Source: Hyphomicrobiales bacterium
GTDB lineage: Bacteria; Pseudomonadota; Alphaproteobacteria; Rhizobiales; Rhizobiaceae
Direction of reading: 5' to 3'
Assembly (NCBI GenBank): GCA_900468065.1
Contig: UBTA01000080.1
Location: 1-38,485, forward strand
Length of the DNA stretch: 38,485 nucleotides
The notes under the pieces were generated by a model, which was given only the letters and a program-made list of their open reading frames with translations, was not told where the DNA came from and did no database searches. Made by a program: the position numbers and the translations under genes. This document shows, in pieces, positions 32,189 through 38,485 of the stretch (position 1 is its first letter; the number at the start of each line of letters is the position of its first letter).

Positions 32189-33075
32189 GCCAAAAGTTCC
32201 CTTTCGCTGTAACCGTCATGGGTCGCGAGCGGCGCGGTGAACCCGCTGGGATCATCATCGAGATCGGGGATGCCGCCGCCGGTTATGCGCGGTACGGCTG
32301 ACAGCAAAGCCCGCGTATAGGGATGCTTTGGGTCGTCGAACAATTGTCCGGTTGGCCCCTGCTCGACGATATTGCCCTTGTAGATGACATAGACCCGGTC
32401 GGCGAATTCGCGCACCACGCCAAGATTGTGCGAAATGAACAGAACCGAGGTGTGGTGCTTTTCGACCAGCGCGCTCATCAGTTTCAGCGTCTGGGCCTGG
32501 ACCGTCACATCGAGCGCCGTGCCGGGTTCGTCGGCCAACAGCAGGGCGGGATTGTTGGCGAGCGCCATGGCGATCATCACGCGCTGGTTCATGCCGCCGG
32601 AAAGCTGGAAGGCGTAGGAATCGAGCACCCGGTCCGGCTCGTTGATGGCGACATCGGCCAGCGCCGAAATCGCCCTCTCCCTGGCCTTTTCGTTGGTGAT
32701 ACCCGGTTGCGCGCGCTCCAAGACTTCCTTGAACTGCGTGAAGATCGGATAGACGGGATTGAGCGAGGAGGTCGGATCCTGGAAGATCATCGACATCCGG
32801 GTTCCGCGCAACGCATGACGGGAGGCAGGCTTGAGCGTTTCCAGATTGACGCCTTCGAATTCAACGGATCCGGTGATGCGTGCGCTCTTTAGCTGTTGCA
32901 GCATGCCGAGCACGATGCGCGCGGTCACGGACTTTCCGGAGCCGGATTCGCCGACCAATGCGACGCGTTCGCCCTTTTTGATATGGAGCGAGATGCCGTG
33001 CAGAACCTTCGCCGTGCCGGACCAGGTCTTGAAGCCGAGTGTGAGGTTTTCGATCTTGAGTGTCGGCGTGGTCAT
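32185..33075 (-). CDS. Dipeptide/oligopeptide ABC transporter ATP-binding protein, DppD/OppD type
   Basis: First ATPase of the importer, 296 residues. Walker A is GESGSGKSV, the Q-loop region IFQDPTSSLNPVY, the signature LSGGMNQR (normal for DppD) and Walker B LLLADEPGTALDVT. The C-terminal peptide-importer extension includes HPYTRALLSAVPR. The Gly in EPGTALD replaces the Thr usual in this family. The start ATG overlaps the permease stop (ATGA); open frame upstream of it is antisense or out-of-frame permease sequence. Confidence 0.95.
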   Translation of the reverse strand: MTTPTLKIENLTLGFKTWSGTAKVLHGISLHIKKGERVALVGESGSGKSVTARIVLGMLQQLKSARITGSVEFEGVNLETLKPASRHALRGTRMSMIFQDPTSSLNPVYPIFTQFKEVLERAQPGITNEKARERAISALADVAINEPDRVLDSYAFQLSGGMNQRVMIAMALANNPALLLADEPGTALDVTVQAQTLKLMSALVEKHHTSVLFISHNLGVVREFADRVYVIYKGNIVEQGPTGQLFDDPKHPYTRALLSAVPRITGGGIPDLDDDPSGFTAPLATHDGYSERELLA

Positions 33076-33905
33076 TGGTCGACCCCTAGGATTTCGCGAA
33101 GCGCATCGCCGATCAGGTTGAAGCCGAAAACGGCGATCAGGATGGCAAGGCCCGGAAACACCGTCAGCCACCAGCTGTCCGGCAGATATTTTGCGCCTTC
33201 CGCCACCATCGAGCCGAGGTCTGGGGTTGGCGGCTGGACACCAAGCCCGAGGAACGACAGCGAGGAGGCGATGAGTATGACGAAGCCGAAATCGAGCGTC
33301 ATCTTGGTCAGGATCGAAGGCACGCAGTTGGGCAGGATTTCCCGGAACATGATGTGCAGTTTCGAAGCGCCGATGACCTCGGCCGCCAGCACATATCCTT
33401 CTTCCCTTTCGGAGCGCGCTAGATTGTAAACGAGACGGGTATACCAGGGCCACCACATCACAGTGACTGCGATCATGCCGTTGGTCAGCGTCGGTTCGAG
33501 CAGGCCCATGACCGACATGGCGAGAACCAGCGGCGGGATCGACAGGAACACGTCGGTTATCCGCATCAGCAGATATTCCGTCCAGCCTCCGAGATAGCCG
33601 GCAGCAAGGCCGATTGCGACCCCGACCGGCACGGCGATGGCGAGGACGACGATGCCGAGGATCAGCGAAATCCGGTAGGCGTAGACGACCCGGGTGAACA
33701 GATCACGCCCGACAAGGTCTGTGCCGAAAATGTTTGGCCACTGCGGCGGCTTGTTGAAGTTGCTGAAATCAACAACGGCGCCCACATGCTCGGGAAAAGG
33801 CGTGATGAAATCGGCAAAGACGGCTGACAGCACGACGAGACCGACAAGGATCAGCCCGATCAGGGACAGCGGATTGCGGGTGAGGATGACGAGGGTTTTC
33901 TTCAT
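33072..33905 (-). CDS. Dipeptide/oligopeptide ABC transporter permease, DppC/OppC type
   Basis: Second permease, 277 residues, about six membrane segments with the short N-terminal segment of OppC proteins (TRNPLSLIGLILVGL). The EAA region is EVIGASKLHIMFREILPNCVP and the C-terminus has PGLAILIAVFGFNLIGDALR. ATG 33905 has an AGAGGG site and overlaps the upstream permease stop (ATGA). It works with the DppB-type permease to form the channel. Confidence 0.95.
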   Translation of the reverse strand: MKKTLVILTRNPLSLIGLILVGLVVLSAVFADFITPFPEHVGAVVDFSNFNKPPQWPNIFGTDLVGRDLFTRVVYAYRISLILGIVVLAIAVPVGVAIGLAAGYLGGWTEYLLMRITDVFLSIPPLVLAMSVMGLLEPTLTNGMIAVTVMWWPWYTRLVYNLARSEREEGYVLAAEVIGASKLHIMFREILPNCVPSILTKMTLDFGFVILIASSLSFLGLGVQPPTPDLGSMVAEGAKYLPDSWWLTVFPGLAILIAVFGFNLIGDALREILGVDQ

Positions 33906-34927
33906 GATGCCCTCTGCGACAGACGAATGCGCGGATTGATGATCGACACGAGAAGGTCGACAATGAGATTGACGATCAGGAACATTGCCGAGATGACCAG
34001 CACCGTCCCAACGATGGCGTTTAGATCCTTGCGCAGGATCACGGCGACGCCGTAACGCGACAGGCCCGGCCATGCATAAACGGCTTCCACGAGGAACGCG
34101 CTGCCGAGCATGGCGGCAAAGTCGAGCCCGATGATTGTCAGCGATGGAATGAGCGAAGGGCGGAAGGCGTAGCGCCGTGCAATGCGCCTTTCCGGGAAAC
34201 CATAGGCCTGCGCCATCTCGATAAACGGCTTGTCATAGGTCTCGACCATATTGGAGCGCACAAGCCGCGCGGCTTGGCCGATTCCGGAAAGGGCAAGGGC
34301 GAAGGCCGGCAGGATGATGTGCCAGACGGCATTGCCGAGCGCCTTGAAATTGCCGGCAATCAGCGTGTCGATGAGCAGGAATCCGGTGACGGTCTGGACA
34401 GTGCAGCTATCGGAGATACGCCCGGCAATCGGGAAGATCTGGATGAAGTAAGAGAAGGCCAGCATCAGCACCACGGCCCAGACAAATGCAGGCGCGGATA
34501 CTCCAAGCAGCGTCACCAGCCGCACCGTATGGTCGATCCAACTGCCGCGATGGCGGGCTGAGAGAATGCCGAGCGGCAGGCCGATCGCCACCATCATCAG
34601 GCCGGAGACGATCACCAGTTCCAGCGTGGCCGGGAGGAACTGGGCGATGTCGGCCATGACGGGTCTGTTGGTATAGAGCGAAAGCCCCAGATCACCGCGC
34701 AGCAGATCGACGACAAAATAGCCGTATTGCTCCAGGAAGGAATCGTTGAGGTGCAGCTTATCCCGAAGGACTGCAACGGCTTCCGCTGTCGCATTGGGGC
34801 CGAGCGCGATGCGCGCCGGATCGCCGGGAATGACCCGGGCAATGGCGAAGATCAGCAGGGAAACCCCGATCAAAACGATCACAGAGGTTCCCAGCCGCTT
34901 CGCGAGGAGGCGGACTAGAGGTGACAT
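33902..34927 (-). CDS. Dipeptide/oligopeptide ABC transporter permease, DppB/OppB type
   Basis: First permease, 341 residues, with the OppB start RLLAKRLGTSVIVLIGVSLL and IPGDPAR, then the EAA region AQAYGFPERRIARRYAFRPSL. I chose ATG 34927 over ATG 34966 because the longer form would begin inside the hairpin at 34954-34975 and adds a proline-rich, non-conserved stretch. Neither start has a strong ribosome site. It follows the binding-protein gene after a hairpin, so it is probably made at a lower level. Confidence 0.93.
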   Translation of the reverse strand: MSPLVRLLAKRLGTSVIVLIGVSLLIFAIARVIPGDPARIALGPNATAEAVAVLRDKLHLNDSFLEQYGYFVVDLLRGDLGLSLYTNRPVMADIAQFLPATLELVIVSGLMMVAIGLPLGILSARHRGSWIDHTVRLVTLLGVSAPAFVWAVVLMLAFSYFIQIFPIAGRISDSCTVQTVTGFLLIDTLIAGNFKALGNAVWHIILPAFALALSGIGQAARLVRSNMVETYDKPFIEMAQAYGFPERRIARRYAFRPSLIPSLTIIGLDFAAMLGSAFLVEAVYAWPGLSRYGVAVILRKDLNAIVGTVLVISAMFLIVNLIVDLLVSIINPRIRLSQRAS

Positions 34928-34953
34928 AACTGGCGCTTTCCGTGGTGGGGCGA

Positions 34954-34975
34954 CCGGGCCGCTCATGCGGCCCGG
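34954..34975 (-). other. Hairpin between binding-protein and permease genes
   Basis: A perfect 9-base GC stem (CCGGGCCGC/GCGGCCCGG) with a TCAT loop lies just after the binding-protein stop. It has no U-run. Such elements usually stabilise the binding-protein message and reduce, but do not stop, transcription into the permease genes. Confidence 0.6.
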
Positions 34976-34987
34976 GTATGGTGCCGA

Positions 34988-36574
34988 TCAGTCTTTCATT
35001 TCCATCAGGCGGAACGTGAAGCCAAAACCTGCAAGCGCATAGGCTTTTGAAGGATCGGACAGGGCCGGGACCGACACACGGTTGGAGGCGGCAAACACGG
35101 CCGTCTGATCCTGGGCAAAGATCGTCGGAGCCAGCGTCCGCAGGCGTGTGTTCAGCTCGGTATAGATTTTGGCGCGCTCGGCCTCGTCGGTCGTCGTGCG
35201 GCCCTTTTCGAGTAGCGCATCGACATCCTTGTCCTTCAGATATTCCGGGGACATCCAGGTGCCACCAGCAGACGAATGATACATGCTGTAGAGCAGGGTA
35301 TCGGGATCGCCCGACATGGTATTGACGAAGACCTGTGAAATGGCGGGCGTGTTCTCCGGCTTGGAAATCTGTTCGACAAACAGCGCCCAGGGCAGCTTCT
35401 TGACCTCCGCCTTGACACCGAGTTCAGAAAAATTCGCCTGCATCAGCAGCGCAAAGCGTTCTTCCAGCGGCACTTCGCCAATCCAGGACAGCTCCACCTT
35501 CATGTCCTCGGGCTTGTACTTGCACTTGGCAAGATGGTCCTTCGCCTTGTCGATGTCCTTCTTCATGGCCTGATCGGCCGGGAGCGCGCCGAGCATGCCG
35601 ACCGGAATGGCGCCGGTTGCCGGGCTGCCCTGCGAAACCTTATCGGTCACGCCGACCATCTTGACGCCGGATGCGTAGTCGAACGCATAAATTACGGCGA
35701 GGCGGCATTCGACATCATCGAACGGCGCTTTCGTCGTGTTCATCTTGATGTAAAAGCCGGTCGTGCCCTTTTCCTCAAGCAGCTGTGCGCCATCGGCGGC
35801 GAGTGATTTCAGGACTTCCGGCGGCAGCCAGGAGGAGGAAATATCATGCTCGCCCTGGGCAATCAGCGTGCGGACGGTCGCGGCTTCCAGACCATACCGG
35901 TACCGGACCGTGTCCGGTGCCTTTGCTGGGATCGTCAGGAAATAGCCGGCATTCTTCGCCATGACCGTTTCTTCCTGCGGATTGTGCGAAACGACCTTGT
36001 AGGCGCCAGTACCTGCTGCATGGGCGGAAAGATAGGCCTGTCCCCAATCCTTCATCTCGCCATCGCCGGAGCCGAGGTTTTCCAGCACAAGCTTCTTGTC
36101 GATGATCGGCAGGCGGGTGAGCGACGAGATGAACGGCGCGTAGACTTCCTTGAGCGTGAATTTCACCGTCGTGGGGTCGATCGCCTCGGCCTTATCCACA
36201 TTGGTGAAGAGGTAGGAGAGGCCTTGGCCGAGCGCGACCATGCGGTTGAACGAAAACACGACGTCGTCGGCCGTCATCGGATTGCCGCTCTGGAATTTCA
36301 CGTCCGGACGCAGCTTGAACGTATAGTTCTGGCCGTCTGTGTCCCATTTTTCCGCCAGTTGCGGATCATAGCCCGGCTGCCCAGCCTTGGGGATGACCAA
36401 TGTATCATAGAGGTTGTACATCAGTACGGAATCTGCGTAATCTGACGCCTTAGCCGGGTCAAGTTCGCCGACTGGCACTTCGTCGAGCCGAAGTACGGTT
36501 TCGGCCACGGCGAAGCTATGCATGGAGGCTGCAGCCAGAAATGCGGCAGCCAGCATTTTGTAACTGGTTTTCAT
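34988..36574 (-). CDS. Family 5 ABC substrate-binding protein (peptide/hydantoin type)
   Basis: Periplasmic binding protein of 528 residues, the usual size of DppA/OppA relatives, with a Sec signal peptide (cut after FAVA, about residue 24) and no lipobox. Landmarks are YDTLV, EKWDTDGQNYTFKLRPDVKFQSGNPMTADDVVFSFNRM in register with the family, and a C-terminal EKGRTTTDEAERAKIY. Its ribosome site (AAAGGGG) is inside the last codons of the regulator gene, two bases upstream, so both come from one transcript. The ligand is probably a short peptide or a cyclic amide feeding the hydantoinase; the sequence does not decide. Confidence 0.94.
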   Translation of the reverse strand: MKTSYKMLAAAFLAAASMHSFAVAETVLRLDEVPVGELDPAKASDYADSVLMYNLYDTLVIPKAGQPGYDPQLAEKWDTDGQNYTFKLRPDVKFQSGNPMTADDVVFSFNRMVALGQGLSYLFTNVDKAEAIDPTTVKFTLKEVYAPFISSLTRLPIIDKKLVLENLGSGDGEMKDWGQAYLSAHAAGTGAYKVVSHNPQEETVMAKNAGYFLTIPAKAPDTVRYRYGLEAATVRTLIAQGEHDISSSWLPPEVLKSLAADGAQLLEEKGTTGFYIKMNTTKAPFDDVECRLAVIYAFDYASGVKMVGVTDKVSQGSPATGAIPVGMLGALPADQAMKKDIDKAKDHLAKCKYKPEDMKVELSWIGEVPLEERFALLMQANFSELGVKAEVKKLPWALFVEQISKPENTPAISQVFVNTMSGDPDTLLYSMYHSSAGGTWMSPEYLKDKDVDALLEKGRTTTDEAERAKIYTELNTRLRTLAPTIFAQDQTAVFAASNRVSVPALSDPSKAYALAGFGFTFRLMEMKD

Positions 36575-36576
36575 CG

Positions 36577-37284
36577 TTATTCCCCTTTTTTTATCTTGGA
36601 TTTTTTCGGCGCGCTGCTGCGGTTCACGGCCCGCGTGACCACGAGGCTGGTATCCGGATCGCCTGATGGCTCGCCATCGCCGAAGACATCCATCGTGCAG
36701 GTATGAAAAATCGTTGCCGGCTTGTCCGTGTGGTTCCAGGTGACATGCGTGCGGACCGACGGGAAATGCGCCGTGTCCCCGGTCTCGAGGATCATGGTTT
36801 CGCCGTCGAGCTCGAGCGTCAGCGAGCCGGAGACAATGTAGTAAATCTCTTCGCCTTCGTGCGACATGGGCTCGCTGCGAAAACCGGGCGGTTCATGAAT
36901 GAGCGTCGAACGCAGCACATTTCCCGGGAAGGACGCAGAAAGCCGCTCATAGGTCACATCACGCCCGGCAACGGCCCCAAGACCATAGACAGGACGGTTT
37001 TCATGACGGGTGACCGGGGTCGCGGGCTTCGGTTGCTTGAAGAACGAGCCGACCTCGACTTTGAGGACGCGGCAGACGGAAATCAGCGACACGAGTGACG
37101 GAACGGTAATGCCGCGCTCGATCTGGGAGATGAAGCCAACGGACAGCCCGGCTTGATCGGCAACCTCCTGAAGTGTCAGCTTCAAGGCCTTGCGTTGGCG
37201 GCGCAAGCGCTCGCCGAGCGGATCAATCTCCGTCCCGCTGATGTCAGCGATAGCTGTTCCGTCGTTTCCCACTGGCTGTTCCAT
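36577..37284 (-). CDS. XRE-family regulator with C-terminal cupin domain
   Basis: Regulator of 235 residues: an XRE helix-turn-helix at about 22-80 (LQEVADQAGLSVGFISQIERG) and a cupin effector domain at about 125-205 (SHEGEEIYYIVSGSL, DTAHFPSVRTHV). This two-domain type commonly controls amino acid, polyamine or peptide use. It is the first gene of the peptide/hydantoin operon and is spaced two bases from the binding-protein gene, so it is co-expressed with what it probably regulates. The ATG has no Shine-Dalgarno site and the predicted transcript start is only about 11 bases upstream, so translation is near-leaderless. The tail is lysine-rich (PKKSKIKKGE). Confidence 0.94.
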   Translation of the reverse strand: MEQPVGNDGTAIADISGTEIDPLGERLRRQRKALKLTLQEVADQAGLSVGFISQIERGITVPSLVSLISVCRVLKVEVGSFFKQPKPATPVTRHENRPVYGLGAVAGRDVTYERLSASFPGNVLRSTLIHEPPGFRSEPMSHEGEEIYYIVSGSLTLELDGETMILETGDTAHFPSVRTHVTWNHTDKPATIFHTCTMDVFGDGEPSGDPDTSLVVTRAVNRSSAPKKSKIKKGE

Positions 37285-37285
37285 T

Positions 37286-37355
37286 TTTTAGTATTACTTC
37301 AATACAAGGACGGGACCGGGGAGATGTCAATGAGAAAATTTTAGTGCTGCTAAAA
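37286..37355 (-). promoter_or_regulatory. Promoter and operator-like repeats of the XRE-cupin operon
   Basis: On the minus strand TTGACA (37330-37325), 17 bases, TTGTAT (37307-37302) forms a likely promoter. TTTTAG-N5-CTAAAA (37339-37355), a perfect inverted repeat, lies immediately upstream of the -35. A second set of repeats, AGTATTACT (37290-37298) and GTATT-N5-AATAC (37291-37305), covers the -10/start region and shares TTTTAGT with the upstream site. Both are good candidates for binding by the XRE-cupin protein. Confidence 0.55.
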
Positions 37356-37468
37356 AATTTGCGGCGGCAGCAGGTGCGAAGGCGTTACCCAGCACAAGGC
37401 TGAGCTCCACCACTTTTCGCTTAACGGGCGGGCGTTGCCTTCACCGGAGGGGGCGCTTCGCTCAATAA

Positions 37469-38485
<1,017 letters not shown>

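Overview
The window looks like an accessory or catabolic region of an alphaproteobacterium of the Rhizobium/Agrobacterium/Sinorhizobium type. I infer this from the GC-rich coding sequence, strong Shine-Dalgarno sites, chains of ABC importers with overlapping stop/start codons, and the gene content (hydantoinase A/B, p-hydroxybenzoate hydroxylase, LacI/LysR/XRE-cupin regulators). I see no rRNA, tRNA, CRISPR, integrase or IS element.

Layout. (1) 1-2669: the remains of a carbohydrate ABC importer on the minus strand (MalK-type ATPase running off the left edge, MalG-type permease, the last third of a MalF-type permease) joined head to head, inside both reading frames, to a Gfo/Idh/MocA oxidoreductase that lacks its nucleotide-binding N-terminus. 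(2) 2765-9973: a LysR regulator divergent from a six-gene plus-strand operon: D-amino acid aminotransferase, polar amino acid ABC importer (binding protein, permease, ATPase), a DmpA-type P1 aminopeptidase and an amidase. It reads as import and breakdown of D-amino acids, D-aminopeptides or amides. (3) 10050-25094: a phosphate-ester region. One operon carries an inositol-monophosphatase-like enzyme, a CX5R phosphatase, a calcineurin-type phosphoesterase, a lone RpiR-type HTH protein and a Na/Pi-cotransporter II with a PhoU domain. A LacI regulator lies between it and a second operon: an Fbp/AfuA-type ABC importer with three tandem paralogous binding proteins, followed by a second copy of the phosphatase pair. 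(4) 25169-37284: a minus-strand operon led by an XRE-cupin regulator: oligopeptide-type ABC importer (five genes), GAF-domain protein, hydantoinase A and B, Asp/Glu/hydantoin racemase and an M24 peptidase. (5) 37469-38485: the C-terminal part of pobA.

The most interesting part is region 3. Near-identical 14-base operator-like sequences with a central CG lie in the promoter regions of both phosphatase operons (two copies at 10060-10091, one at 16614-16627), and the latter copy is also placed to control the LacI gene. All the hydrolases lack signal peptides. My reading is a LacI-controlled regulon that imports a phosphorylated organic compound through the ABC system, dephosphorylates it in the cytoplasm with the duplicated phosphatase pair and the phosphoesterase, and disposes of surplus phosphate through the Na/Pi-II protein. 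The substrate cannot be read from the sequence; a sugar or polyol phosphate is the simplest guess. The CX5R enzymes carry Asn where the His of the HCX5R signature normally sits, in both copies.
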